This document shows positions 52,558-61,289 of a stretch of 64,000 bases of DNA, one piece after another. Under the pieces are notes generated by a model. The model was not told the DNA's origin. It saw only the letters and a list, made by a program, of their open reading frames with translations, and did no database searches. Source of the stretch: Rickettsia bellii RML369-C (lineage in GTDB: Bacteria; Pseudomonadota; Alphaproteobacteria; Rickettsiales; Rickettsiaceae); the NCBI RefSeq assembly GCF_000012385.1, contig NC_007940.1, positions 62,001 to 126,000 of the forward strand, written 5' to 3'. A program made the position numbers and the translations under genes. The stretch's first letter is position 1. Every line of letters starts with the position of its first letter.

Positions 52558-54603
52558 ATGATAAAACTTACGATAGATGGTCAAGAAATAGAAGTATCAG
52601 AAGGTACTACTGTTTATCAAGCTTGCACAAAAGCCGGTAAAGAAATCCCACATTTTTGTTATCATGAGCGTTTAAAAATTGCTGGTAACTGCCGTATGTG
52701 CTTGGTTGAGATGGAAAAATCACCAAAGCCGATAGCTTCTTGTGCAATGCCCGTAGGTAACGGCATGGTTATTCATACTGATACGCCAATGGTGAAAAAA
52801 GCCCGTGAGGGGGTGATGGAGTTTTTGCTTGTTAACCATCCTCTTGATTGTCCTATTTGTGATCAAGGTGGCGAATGTGACTTGCAGGATCAGGCTTTTA
52901 GATATGGCAAAGGCACTAATAGATTTCACGAAAATAAACGCTCTATTAAAGATAAATATATGGGACCGCTGATTAAAACAGCGATGACTCGATGTATTCA
53001 ATGTACTAGATGTATTAGATTTGCCAATGATATAGCCGGAATAGAAGAAATGGGGGCTATCCATCGTGGTGAGCATATGGAAGTTACTTCTTATTTAGAG
53101 CAAACTTTGGATTCTGAAATTTCCGGCAATATGATAGATATTTGTCCTGTCGGAGCTCTTAACTCCAAACCTTATGCCTTTAAAGCTCGTAAGTGGGAGC
53201 TAAGACATACTGCTAGTATTGGCGTGCATGATGCAGAAGGTTCAAATATCCGCATTGATAGTAGGGGTGATGAAGTGATGCGAGTATTACCAAGAGTTAA
53301 TGAGGAAATTAACGAAGAATGGCTCTCAGATAAAAATCGCTTTAGCTATGATGGTTTAAAATATCAGCGTTTGGATCAGCCTTATATTAGAAAAAATGGT
53401 AAATTAGTCTCTGCAAGTTGGGATGAAGCTTTAAAAGCAATAGCTGATAAAATTAAATCTATTAAGCCGGAAAAAATTACTGCTTTTGCTGGGACTCTTG
53501 CTTCCGTTGAAGCAATGTTTATGCTTAAAACTTTCTTACAAAAAATCGGTTGTAATAATTATAACGTTAATCAGTTTGACTATAAATTAGATACTACGCA
53601 GCGAGGAAATTACTTATTTAATACAACTATTGCAGGGCTTGAAAAAGCTGATTTATGCTTGTTAATAGGAGCGAATCCAAGGCAGATAGCACCGGTTCTA
53701 AACAGTAGAATAGGTGGAAGAGTTAGAGCAGGTTCATTAAAAGTAGCAAGAATAGGAGAGGGGCATAACCAAACCTATAAAATTCAGGATTTAGGGAGTG
53801 ATCTCAAGATACTTGAGGAGCTAGCTTTAGATGAACATAAATTTGCAGAAGAGCTAAAAGCAGCAAAATATCCGATTATTATAGTAGGTGATGGCGTTTA
53901 TGGACGAAATGACGGGCATGCTATATTATCGCTGATTCATAAAATAGTCGATAAATATAATATCATGCGGGATGATTGGAAAGGCTTTAATATACTTCAT
54001 AATCATGCATCGATGGTTGGGGGGTTTGATATCGGTTTTGATACTTCGTTAGGTAAATTAGAAGATATAGAACTTGCTTATTTACTTGGAGCGGATGAAT
54101 TGCCATTTGATAAGCTTAAATCAGCTTTTATAGTATATCAAGGACATCATGGAGATATTGGGGCTACGAAAGCGGATATTATTTTACCATCAGCTGCTTA
54201 TACTGAGCAGAGTGGAATTTACGTGAATTTAGAGGGTAGACCGCAAATAGCAGAAAAAGCAGTATCGCCTGTAGGGAAAGCTAAAGAAGATATAGCAATT
54301 ATTAAAGAGCTTGCCGATTGTTTGAAATTGGATACCCTAGTAAGTAATTTGCAAGAAATACGTACAAAACTTGCTAAAGAATATCCAATATTTGCTAATA
54401 TCGGTAAAATTATAGACAATAAGTTTGCTAAATTTAGCTCTAAAGATAAATTATCAAAAGAGCCTATAACTGCTGAAACTATTAATTATTACATGACTGA
54501 TGTGATTAGCAAGAACTCGGTGACTATGGCAAGGTGCGTAGAGGCTAAGCAAGAAATGTCATCCCGTGGCTTGTCCACGGGATCCAGAAAAAAGCGAGAA
54601 TAA
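52558..54603 (+). CDS. nuoG: NADH-quinone oxidoreductase subunit G, repeat-encoded C-terminus
   Basis: A 681-residue peripheral-arm subunit carrying iron-sulfur clusters. The N-terminal 2Fe-2S ferredoxin domain has CxxxxxxCHxxxxC-type ligands in FCYHERLKIAGNCRMCLVEM. HPLDCPICDQGGECDLQD and CIQCTRCIRF follow, then the molybdopterin-oxidoreductase-like domain. The ATG at 52558 (IKLTIDGQEI) is chosen. The last 15 residues (MSSRGLSTGSRKKRE) are the translation of a palindromic repeat. First gene of nuoGHI. Confidence 0.95.
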   Translation: MIKLTIDGQEIEVSEGTTVYQACTKAGKEIPHFCYHERLKIAGNCRMCLVEMEKSPKPIASCAMPVGNGMVIHTDTPMVKKAREGVMEFLLVNHPLDCPICDQGGECDLQDQAFRYGKGTNRFHENKRSIKDKYMGPLIKTAMTRCIQCTRCIRFANDIAGIEEMGAIHRGEHMEVTSYLEQTLDSEISGNMIDICPVGALNSKPYAFKARKWELRHTASIGVHDAEGSNIRIDSRGDEVMRVLPRVNEEINEEWLSDKNRFSYDGLKYQRLDQPYIRKNGKLVSASWDEALKAIADKIKSIKPEKITAFAGTLASVEAMFMLKTFLQKIGCNNYNVNQFDYKLDTTQRGNYLFNTTIAGLEKADLCLLIGANPRQIAPVLNSRIGGRVRAGSLKVARIGEGHNQTYKIQDLGSDLKILEELALDEHKFAEELKAAKYPIIIVGDGVYGRNDGHAILSLIHKIVDKYNIMRDDWKGFNILHNHASMVGGFDIGFDTSLGKLEDIELAYLLGADELPFDKLKSAFIVYQGHHGDIGATKADIILPSAAYTEQSGIYVNLEGRPQIAEKAVSPVGKAKEDIAIIKELADCLKLDTLVSNLQEIRTKLAKEYPIFANIGKIIDNKFAKFSSKDKLSKEPITAETINYYMTDVISKNSVTMARCVEAKQEMSSRGLSTGSRKKRE

Positions 54604-54681
54604 TCGAGCTTTTAATATTAAAAAATTTACTGTATTTAGGCTTTTTAAGTACTGGATCCCGTGGACAAGCCACGAGATGAC
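54558..54681. repeat. RPE-like palindrome overlapping the nuoG end
   Basis: Arms GTCATCCCGTGGCTTGTCCA and TGGACAAGCCACGAGATGAC surround a core with AAAGCGAGAATAATCGAGCT. It supplies the nuoG C-terminus and stop. More repeat-like DNA (CTCCTCGCAATGACGATGGG, ending ATGAC) continues to about 54735, just before nuoH. Confidence 0.85.
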
Positions 54682-54749
54682 ACCGAGTGTTAAGTTGACA
54701 CTCACGCATCTCCTCGCAATGACGATGGGATGACAATTAAATAACATTT

Positions 54750-55769
54750 ATGATAGAACTCTTTTTTGAATATATTTTTCCGTTAATTATAATCGCATTA
54801 AAGGTGGTGGCGATCACTATACCTTTAATATTATGCGTTGCGTATTTAACATATGCTGAGCGTCGTGTGATTGGGCTTATGCAGCTAAGACGCGGTCCTA
54901 ACGTTGTTGGTCCGTTTGGACTTTTGCAGCCTATTGCCGATGCGGTAAAGCTATTATTTAAAGAGCCGATCATTCCAACTAATGCCGATAAAATATTATT
55001 TGTCCTAGCACCGATGATAACCTTTATATTAAGCTTAATCGGCTGGGCAGTTATACCTTTTGCCAAAGGTGTAGTTCTTGCCGATATTAATGTCGGAGTT
55101 TTATATATTCTTGCTATTTCCTCCTTAAGCGTTTACGGCATTATTATTGCTGGTTGGGCTAGTAACTCAAAATATGCATTCCTTGGTGCTATACGCTCAT
55201 CAGCACAAATGATTTCTTATGAAGTATCGATGGGGCTGGTTATTATTACTGTGCTGCTGACTACCGGCACTCTTAATTTAAGTCAAATAGTTGAAGCACA
55301 AAGAACTATGCCGTGGTGGATTGATTTAATGCTAATGCCAATGGGGGTAGTATTTTTTATCTCAGTACTTGCTGAAACAAACAGATTGCCTTTTGATTTA
55401 CCAGAAGCAGAATCAGAGCTAGTTGCTGGTTATAATGTCGAATATTCCTCTATGGGTTTTGCCTTATTTTTCCTAGGTGAATATGCTAATATGATATTAG
55501 TTAGTGCGATGACTACCACTTTCTTTTTAGGGGGTTATTTGCCACCATTTAATATATCATGGTTAGATTGTATCCCAGGTTTCTTTTGGTTTGTTTTTAA
55601 AGTTGGATTTTTACTATTTTGCTTTTTATGGATTAGGGCAACGCTGCCACGATATCGTTATGATCAGTTAATGCGTTTAGGGTGGAAAGTATTTCTACCC
55701 CTGACTTTATTTTGGGTGGTGTTGGTGTCTAGTGTATTAATATATACTGATCACCTACCAAATGTTTGA
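54750..55769 (+). CDS. nuoH: NADH-quinone oxidoreductase subunit H
   Basis: A 339-residue membrane subunit with eight helices, forming the quinone site with the peripheral arm. Conserved [40 protein letters not shown], and the acidic loop [20 protein letters not shown], then [14 protein letters not shown], are all present. Complete. Confidence 0.96.
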   Translation: MIELFFEYIFPLIIIALKVVAITIPLILCVAYLTYAERRVIGLMQLRRGPNVVGPFGLLQPIADAVKLLFKEPIIPTNADKILFVLAPMITFILSLIGWAVIPFAKGVVLADINVGVLYILAISSLSVYGIIIAGWASNSKYAFLGAIRSSAQMISYEVSMGLVIITVLLTTGTLNLSQIVEAQRTMPWWIDLMLMPMGVVFFISVLAETNRLPFDLPEAESELVAGYNVEYSSMGFALFFLGEYANMILVSAMTTTFFLGGYLPPFNISWLDCIPGFFWFVFKVGFLLFCFLWIRATLPRYRYDQLMRLGWKVFLPLTLFWVVLVSSVLIYTDHLPNV

Positions 55770-55775
55770 TATAAG

Positions 55776-55898
55776 ATGATATCTCACACTTATGATGAAA
55801 AACTTGCGGATGAGATCTATAGAAGGATAAGAAATTATGTTCCTGTAATAAAAGAGTTACTTAACACTATCGATTCAAGCTTAAAAAATAAAATATGA
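55776..55898 (+). CDS. 40-residue ORF between nuoH and nuoI
   Basis: A short frame of 40 codons plus a stop ([20 protein letters not shown], then [19 protein letters not shown]) fills the nuoH-nuoI gap. It starts 6 bp after the nuoH stop and its TGA overlaps the nuoI ATG (ATGA, 55895-55898). That exact fit suggests a real, translationally coupled gene. The product would be a charged amphipathic helix. It resembles no complex I subunit known to me. It could instead be a chance frame in a short spacer. Confidence 0.5.
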   Translation: MISHTYDEKLADEIYRRIRNYVPVIKELLNTIDSSLKNKI

Positions 55899-56374
55899 TA
55901 AATTATCTAAAATCATTTTTTCTATACGAGATAATAAGAGGTCTGGCTTTGACTCTAAAATATTTCTTCAAAGCTAAAGTCACCATCAATTATCCTTATG
56001 AGAAAAGCCCAGTTAGCCCAAGGTTTAAGGGTGAGCATGCACTACGTCGTTATGAAAATGGTGAAGAGCGTTGTATTGCCTGCAAGCTTTGCGAGGCTAT
56101 CTGTCCCGCCCAAGCAATAGTTATTGAAGCGGATGAGCGGGAAGATGGCAGTAGACGTACTACACGTTATGATATAGATATGACCAAATGCATTTATTGC
56201 GGGCTATGCCAAGAAGCATGCCCTGTTGATGCAATAGTTGAAGGTCCGAATTTCGAGTTTGCAAGCCTAACCCATACCGCTCTTATTTACGACAAGGAAA
56301 AATTGCTGCAAAACGGTGACCGTTGGGAGCAGGCACTAGCTAACAAGCTCCACAAAGATTATGAGTATAGATAG
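55895..56374 (+). CDS. nuoI: NADH-quinone oxidoreductase subunit I
   Basis: A 159-residue ferredoxin-like subunit with two 4Fe-4S clusters (N6a and N6b). The two Cys motifs are [16 protein letters not shown] and [16 protein letters not shown], and the N-terminal [20 protein letters not shown], then [16 protein letters not shown], is typical. Its start overlaps the short upstream ORF by 4 nt. Confidence 0.96.
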   Translation: MINYLKSFFLYEIIRGLALTLKYFFKAKVTINYPYEKSPVSPRFKGEHALRRYENGEERCIACKLCEAICPAQAIVIEADEREDGSRRTTRYDIDMTKCIYCGLCQEACPVDAIVEGPNFEFASLTHTALIYDKEKLLQNGDRWEQALANKLHKDYEYR

Positions 56375-56915
56375 TAATATACTCTTTTATTGGAATATAA
56401 TTATGTTAAAAAATCCAAATCATCATATACCAAAGGAATTTACAGAAAGTATTTACGGACTAAAAGTTTATTGTACTTATAACTCTGAGCCGCCGACTAG
56501 TATTATTATAGATGTAGCTAAATCGTTTAACACCGGTAACAACCATAATTATTTAGCTGTATTTAGTAACCTCATAAAAAATGTATATGATAGTTTGACT
56601 AATAATCCATCTACTATAGAGTATAAACATTTTATGACTATGCTCTCGATAATTTCTGATCATCGTACAAATGTAGTTTCTAATGATGATATACTGATTA
56701 GCTGGGACTATATTGCATATTGTAGATACTTAAATATGAATCCATCTAAAGCTATTGAAACCTTTAAAAAATATTTCCCATCTTGCACAGAAATAAAAAT
56801 TGAACCTCCTGTTTTTCTTGCTTCGGTAGATAATTCTCTAAATGATTTTGCTCAACAAGGCATAACGCTTTCAGGAGTTCTTAATACTACTGCTGAAACA
56901 TTTCCTGAAGTATAA
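56361..56915 (+). CDS. Hypothetical protein downstream of nuoI
   Basis: A 184-residue protein of unknown family. The frame opens at 56361 within nuoI (14 nt overlap), but the ATG at 56403 ([12 protein letters not shown]) is an equally good start, giving 170 residues. The composition is soluble and mixed alpha/beta with many His, Asn and Tyr. Notable stretches are [17 protein letters not shown] and [20 protein letters not shown]. No signal peptide, membrane span or known motif is visible. Confidence 0.55.
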   Translation: MSIDSNILFYWNIIMLKNPNHHIPKEFTESIYGLKVYCTYNSEPPTSIIIDVAKSFNTGNNHNYLAVFSNLIKNVYDSLTNNPSTIEYKHFMTMLSIISDHRTNVVSNDDILISWDYIAYCRYLNMNPSKAIETFKKYFPSCTEIKIEPPVFLASVDNSLNDFAQQGITLSGVLNTTAETFPEV

Positions 56916-57064
56916 TTATAAAGTAAATTGCTTTTTAGCATATAGCTTAGTTCTTGTATCTTTTTCTTTCAACATCCATCATTAAATTTAGCTGAATTAA
57001 TAATTCTAAAAAAGTAGCTTTAATAATAGCAACTAATGCAAATTAATTCATCAAAAGTATAAAA

Positions 57065-57088
57065 TATGTGTGGCTTATTCCACACATA
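57065..57088. terminator. Perfect 9 bp hairpin, probable terminator
   Basis: TATGTGTGG and CCACACATA pair around a CTTATT loop, followed after a few bases by a T run (CATATTTTTATG). It lies 150 bp past the unknown gene after nuoI and is a likely transcription end for the nuoGHI unit. The rest of this 297 bp gap is plain AT-rich DNA with no other visible signal. Confidence 0.5.
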
Positions 57089-57212
57089 GTATCATATTTT
57101 TATGATTTTAATTAGAAATTATTTAATAAAATTTAAATAGTTTGTTATATCATCAAGTTGCAATTAAGTATAAAAACTTAATTTTTTAAAAATAAATTAA
57201 AAAAGGTCTATT

Positions 57213-57449
57213 ATGAGTAAAAAGAATGATAATCCTACTGGAAAGAAAGTAGATCAGATGAAGCTTAGGTTAAAAGGGGATATTGATCCAAAACATAAAT
57301 CACCAGAATTAGATAAAATAAAAAAAGACTTAAAAGATCATACAAAAGCTGCTAATACGCCTAAAAAACCTAATAAGCCACAAGTTTCTTTTAGTCAGGA
57401 TGTAGCTGGACGTCCACCAAGAGGAGGCAAAGGAGGAATGATAATTTAA
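57213..57449 (+). CDS. Small basic protein of unknown function
   Basis: A 78-residue Lys- and Pro-rich hydrophilic protein (KKVDQMKLRLKGDIDPKHKS, then KKPNKPQVSFSQDVAGRPPR), ending GGKGGMII. An AAAAGG site lies 7 bp before the ATG. It stands alone, bracketed by hairpins at 57065 and 57471, which supports its being a separate transcription unit. It may bind nucleic acid, judged only on charge. The family is not recognised. Confidence 0.55.
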   Translation: MSKKNDNPTGKKVDQMKLRLKGDIDPKHKSPELDKIKKDLKDHTKAANTPKKPNKPQVSFSQDVAGRPPRGGKGGMII

Positions 57450-57470
57450 AAATTATCATTAATGATATTT

Positions 57471-57502
57471 TGAATAGCTAATTATTTTTAATTGGCTATT
57501 CA
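57471..57502. terminator. Long hairpin after the small basic gene
   Basis: TGAATAGCTAATT and AATTGGCTATTCA form a 13 bp stem with one G:T pair around a T-rich loop. It lies between the small basic gene and the oppositely oriented ATPase gene, so it could end transcription from either side. Confidence 0.55.
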
Positions 57503-57522
57503 GGTAACTATATTACTGTGAC

Positions 57523-58662
57523 TTAAATAAGCGTTATTATATCTTTAATAGGTACAACAGTTATATTACGTTCTAATTGATATTTTTTAGTTCCAGGATA
57601 TATAACAAATAATTCATCTAACGCTAAATATTGTATAGCCTTATGCATAGAGGGAGTAAGAGTAGGGGCATCGCTAAATTTAAACTCAAAACCTAGTTTT
57701 AAGCCTTTATGTTTTATAAACAAATCTAGTTCCCCTTCTTGATGTATTCCCCAATAATAGCAATCCTCGCTTCGTTTATCAAACAGCCTTATTATTTGTT
57801 CTAAAGCAAAGCCCTCAAAACTAGCTCCTAGTTTTGGATTTTTTAATAATTGTTCTTGTGAATAAATATCAATTAAATGATGAAATATACCTGAATCAGT
57901 AAAATATATTTTAGGTCTTTTTTTCTGACGCTTAGAAATATTTTCAAACCATGGATATAATTGACGTATCATAAAAGTACCGGATAAGATATCCAAATAA
58001 TTTTTTATAGTATGGTCGCTGATTCCTAAGGATTTTCCAATTTCAGAAGCATTAAAAATATTTCCGTGATAGTGAGCAAGCATAGTCCAAAAACGGCGTA
58101 ATGTAATTGGCGGAATCAAAAATCCAAGGTTTGGAATATCTCGTTCTAAAAAAGTTCTAATATATTGCTCTAGCCAATCAAAGCCTGTCTCGGGATAAAG
58201 GTAGCAATTCGGAAAACCTCCAAATAAATGTAATTGTTTTATATTGTTTACTTCCAATAAAGAAAAAGGATGTACCTCAATATAAGATATTCTACCAGCA
58301 AGAGTTTCTGAGGATTGTCTAATTAAATCTCTTGAAGCACTACCTAATATTAAAAATTGTTGTTCTATATTTTTATCAGTTAGAACCCGCAGCGTAGGAA
58401 ATAAGTTTGGTAATCTTTGAATTTCATCAATGATAATTAAGCCTTTTTTGTTTTCTAGTGTTATATAAGGATTTTCTAATGCAGCTAAATCTCTGATATC
58501 TTCTAAGTCAAAAAAATGTACGTCCTGATGTCCGTGAGCAAATTGACGGGCTAGTGTGGTTTTGCCGCATTGTCTTGGACCTAAAAGTGCTACTATCTTA
58601 TGACTTAAAAATTGAATCTTTATTTTTTCTAGATAATTTGGGCGTTCAATAATAGCTTTCAT
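57523..58662 (-). CDS. AAA ATPase with DUF4143 nuclease-like domain
   Basis: A 379-residue protein of the AAA_14/DUF4143 family. Walker A is LLGPRQCGKTTLA (about residues 31-43), Walker B is LIIDEIQRLP (about 75-84), and the sensor-like LILGSASRDLI follows. A helix-turn-helix-like stretch (ASEIGKSLGISDHTIKNYLD) comes next. The C-terminal DUF4143 part has GELDLFIKHKGLKLGFEFKF, a PD-(D/E)XK-like acid-acid-Lys arrangement. These genes are patchily spread, suggesting horizontal spread, and their role is unknown. Confidence 0.85.
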   Translation of the reverse strand: MKAIIERPNYLEKIKIQFLSHKIVALLGPRQCGKTTLARQFAHGHQDVHFFDLEDIRDLAALENPYITLENKKGLIIIDEIQRLPNLFPTLRVLTDKNIEQQFLILGSASRDLIRQSSETLAGRISYIEVHPFSLLEVNNIKQLHLFGGFPNCYLYPETGFDWLEQYIRTFLERDIPNLGFLIPPITLRRFWTMLAHYHGNIFNASEIGKSLGISDHTIKNYLDILSGTFMIRQLYPWFENISKRQKKRPKIYFTDSGIFHHLIDIYSQEQLLKNPKLGASFEGFALEQIIRLFDKRSEDCYYWGIHQEGELDLFIKHKGLKLGFEFKFSDAPTLTPSMHKAIQYLALDELFVIYPGTKKYQLERNITVVPIKDIITLI

Positions 58663-58697
58663 AAATCATAATATTTGATCTTTAAAAAGATTATATC

Positions 58698-58730
58698 ATG
58701 AAATTTCGAAGCTTGCATTCGAAATTTCAT
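58698..58730. terminator. Perfect 13 bp inverted repeat downstream of phrB
   Basis: ATGAAATTTCGAA and TTCGAAATTTCAT pair perfectly around a 7-base loop. On the reverse strand it follows the phrB stop and is followed by a T-rich stretch (ATCTTTTT), as expected of an intrinsic terminator. It also sits just before the ATPase gene start, so it could alternatively be an operator. Confidence 0.55.
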
Positions 58731-58749
58731 ATTATTCATCAAGATTTAT

Positions 58750-60177
58750 TTACGCAATTCCCTTAAACACCTCAATAGCTTTTGCTCGTGATAATCCATA
58801 GTCAACTATCGGTTTAGGGTAGTTATCATACATTTTGTGGGAATTTATATTGTGGATGATGTGCGGTTGGACATTTTTTAAGATGGGTAAATATTTCTTG
58901 ATATATTCAGCGTCTGGGTCAAAATTTTTCCCCTGAGTATAAGGGTTAAAAATACGGAAATAAGGCTGAGCGTCAGTACCGCACGAGCTTGCCCATTGCC
59001 ATCCGCCAACATTAGAAGCGAGTTCGTAGTCCATAAGGTACTGAGCAAAAAACTCTTCGCCTTTCCGCCAATCTAAAAGCAAATTCTTGCTGAAGAAACT
59101 AGCAACTATCATTCTTGCCCTATTATGCATCCAGCCATCACCGACTAACTGCTTAACTGCTGCATCTATTATAGGATAACCGGTTTCTGCGTTAATAAAT
59201 TTATCGAAATATTCTTTTTTGTTATTCCATGGAATTTTATTTTTGTATTTTTCTAAGAATTCCTCATTAACAGTGTTTGGAAAATGATATAAAATAGTTG
59301 CATAAAACTCTCGCCAAATTAGTTCATTAATCCACGTTATACTACCTGGATTTGAAGCAGCATTAAAAGCCTTACGATAACATTCTCTTATCGATACAAG
59401 TCCGAATCTTAAATAAGGTGAGATAGTGCTTGTGCCGTCAAGATATAAAAAATCCTGATCAATTTTGTAACGATTTATTCTTCTTGTAATGAATTTATCT
59501 AAAACATTCTGAGCATTTTTAGGCTGCCAAAGTTCATCTTCTTTATATACATAACCGATTTGTTTTAACGCTTCAGATTTCCCTATATTTAGATCAATAG
59601 TTTTTAGTTCTATATCTTGCGGCGTATATAATTTACCATCTAAATTATAACTATAATTTGTTAGTAGCTTATTATGTGATATACTTCCATTATCTGCTAT
59701 AAATTTACGGAAAGCCTGCATATAAGGAGTATAGACTTTATAAGCCTTATTATCTTTTGTTAAGACTCTATCAGGTTTTATAAGTAAATGATCACAATAT
59801 AAATTAAGTGTGCAGTTACTACCTAACAACTCTTGAACTTTTTTGTCTCGTTCTATATTGTTTGGTTCATAATCTTCGTCAGCATAAATATTTTCGATTT
59901 TTAGAGTGGCTGCGAGTTTTGGAATAATATCCAAAGGCTTGCCGTAAAATACTAGCAACTTTCCTTTTAGCTTTTTGAGTTCATCATTAATTAAACAAAG
60001 TGTGTTTGCTAAAAAGGAAAGCCGTCTGTCATGTGGATTTTTAAACCTTTCTAGGATAGTGGTATCGAAAATAAATATAGGCAGTATTTTATCAGAATTA
60101 CGAAGTGCTGCTGCAAATGATTTATTATCATGCAGCCGTAAATTACGCCGTAACCAAACTATAGAAGTTTTGTTCAT
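58750..60177 (-). CDS. phrB: Deoxyribodipyrimidine (CPD) photolyase
   Basis: A 475-residue flavoprotein of the class I photolyase/cryptochrome family that splits UV-made cyclobutane pyrimidine dimers using blue light. The N-terminal antenna domain starts SIVWLRRNLRLHDN. The FAD domain has the ELIWREFYATILYHFP and ETGYPIIDAAVKQLVGDGWM segments, and NRARMIVASFFSKNLLLDWR, GGWQWASSCGTDAQPYFRIF and NPYTQGKNFDPDAEYIKKYL. All are typical of CPD photolyases. Complete. It is patchily present in Rickettsia as far as I know. Confidence 0.93.
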   Translation of the reverse strand: MNKTSIVWLRRNLRLHDNKSFAAALRNSDKILPIFIFDTTILERFKNPHDRRLSFLANTLCLINDELKKLKGKLLVFYGKPLDIIPKLAATLKIENIYADEDYEPNNIERDKKVQELLGSNCTLNLYCDHLLIKPDRVLTKDNKAYKVYTPYMQAFRKFIADNGSISHNKLLTNYSYNLDGKLYTPQDIELKTIDLNIGKSEALKQIGYVYKEDELWQPKNAQNVLDKFITRRINRYKIDQDFLYLDGTSTISPYLRFGLVSIRECYRKAFNAASNPGSITWINELIWREFYATILYHFPNTVNEEFLEKYKNKIPWNNKKEYFDKFINAETGYPIIDAAVKQLVGDGWMHNRARMIVASFFSKNLLLDWRKGEEFFAQYLMDYELASNVGGWQWASSCGTDAQPYFRIFNPYTQGKNFDPDAEYIKKYLPILKNVQPHIIHNINSHKMYDNYPKPIVDYGLSRAKAIEVFKGIA

Positions 60178-60203
60178 ATATGCTCGATTGTTCTAATTTT
60201 TCC

Positions 60204-60458
60204 GTCATTGTGAGGAGATGCGTGCATCGACGCAGCAATCTCGGGAGTGCTGCTTCATGAGATTGCAACAAAGCTTCGCTCCTCGCAAGGCTTGCTTGCG
60301 TGGATCATTCTTCCCGCTGTCATCCCGCGACTTGATTGCGGGATCCAGAAAATAAAAAAATATTAATTTTATTAGTATTTTTAACTGGATCTAGTTCATA
60401 AATCACGGGATGACAGGGGGAAGAATGATCCACGCTGGCAACGCCGCCACGGGATGAC
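60204..60458. repeat. Composite and nested repeats between phrB and the beta-lactamase
   Basis: It has a GTCATTGTGAGGAGATGCGT-type repeat first (60204 to about 60290). An outer pair follows, GCGTGGATCATTCTTCCC (60298-60315) and GGGGGAAGAATGATCCACGC (60416-60435). This surrounds an inner RPE at 60319-60414 with arms GTCATCCCGCGACTTGATTG and AAATCACGGGATGAC. The 291 bp gap contains no gene. Confidence 0.8.
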
Positions 60459-60468
60459 ACAGCTAAAA

Positions 60469-61269
60469 TTATTTCAGTTCTTTGCTTATTAATCCTTTTA
60501 GCTTCTCTTTTGCAGCCTCTCTAGAGCGAAAACTTGCATAAGAATCGTGATGTTCTTTATCTTCAATAAAGTGTACAAAGAAAACTTTGCGGTTATCTTT
60601 TTGTAACCATCCTATAAACCAACCTATTTGACAATCTTTTAACTTTATAGTTCTGTCTTCATTAAGACGATTTCCGCTTCCTGTTTTAGCATAAAGCTTC
60701 CATCCATCTGCAAAATCTTCGATAAACATAATATTTTTGGTCATTTCCTGAGCTTTAAGGCTTACAGGTAATTGATCTGCTGCAAGTTTTTGTAGGAAAG
60801 CAATCTGTTCTTCAGGTGAAATTTCTAAAGAGCTAGAAAGCCACGCATTAGTTAAACCATTGTTCTTCCCTTTATCTCCTGAAGTATCTTGGTTACCATA
60901 ATTAAATTTTGTTACGTAATTATGGAATTTTTCATAACCTAATTCTTTAGTAATAAGACGTGAATACCAAAGACAGCTATTTTTCATCCAGTCTTTAGGT
61001 GTATGTGGCTGTTTCCAAACTTCAAGATAATCATCATATCCTTTTTTAAAAGGTAATTTAGGATGGGTCTCGTCAATTAAAAATCCATCATCATAACCCA
61101 TTAAACTTAAAACAATTTTAAAGGTAGAACATGGAGCATAGCGTGATTTGCAATCACCATCTTGTTTAATAACCTTATCATTTTCTTTAACTAAAAAGCA
61201 ATCTGCTTTAATTGCAAAGGATACAGTAAATGATATTAACGCAGTTAAGTATAGAGTAATTTTTTTCAT
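60469..61269 (-). CDS. Class D (OXA-type) beta-lactamase
   Basis: A 266-residue serine beta-lactamase with a signal peptide (residues 1-22). Active-site motifs are STFK at 48-51 (nucleophile Ser48 and the Lys that is carboxylated in OXA enzymes), SCL at 98-100 in place of the usual SxV, YGN at 124-126, the WLSSSL segment from 143, and KTG at 195-197. All catalytic residues are present, so activity is plausible, though the Val-to-Leu change in the second motif may alter it. It lies 20 bp after the PBP1A gene on the same strand. Confidence 0.92.
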   Translation of the reverse strand: MKKITLYLTALISFTVSFAIKADCFLVKENDKVIKQDGDCKSRYAPCSTFKIVLSLMGYDDGFLIDETHPKLPFKKGYDDYLEVWKQPHTPKDWMKNSCLWYSRLITKELGYEKFHNYVTKFNYGNQDTSGDKGKNNGLTNAWLSSSLEISPEEQIAFLQKLAADQLPVSLKAQEMTKNIMFIEDFADGWKLYAKTGSGNRLNEDRTIKLKDCQIGWFIGWLQKDNRKVFFVHFIEDKEHHDSYASFRSREAAKEKLKGLISKELK

Positions 61270-61289
61270 TAGTTTTAACTTTTTTAGGT

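Noticed and set aside
54545..54747. Reverse-strand frames over the nuoG end
   Set aside because: They read repeat arms on the other strand and have no protein-like features.
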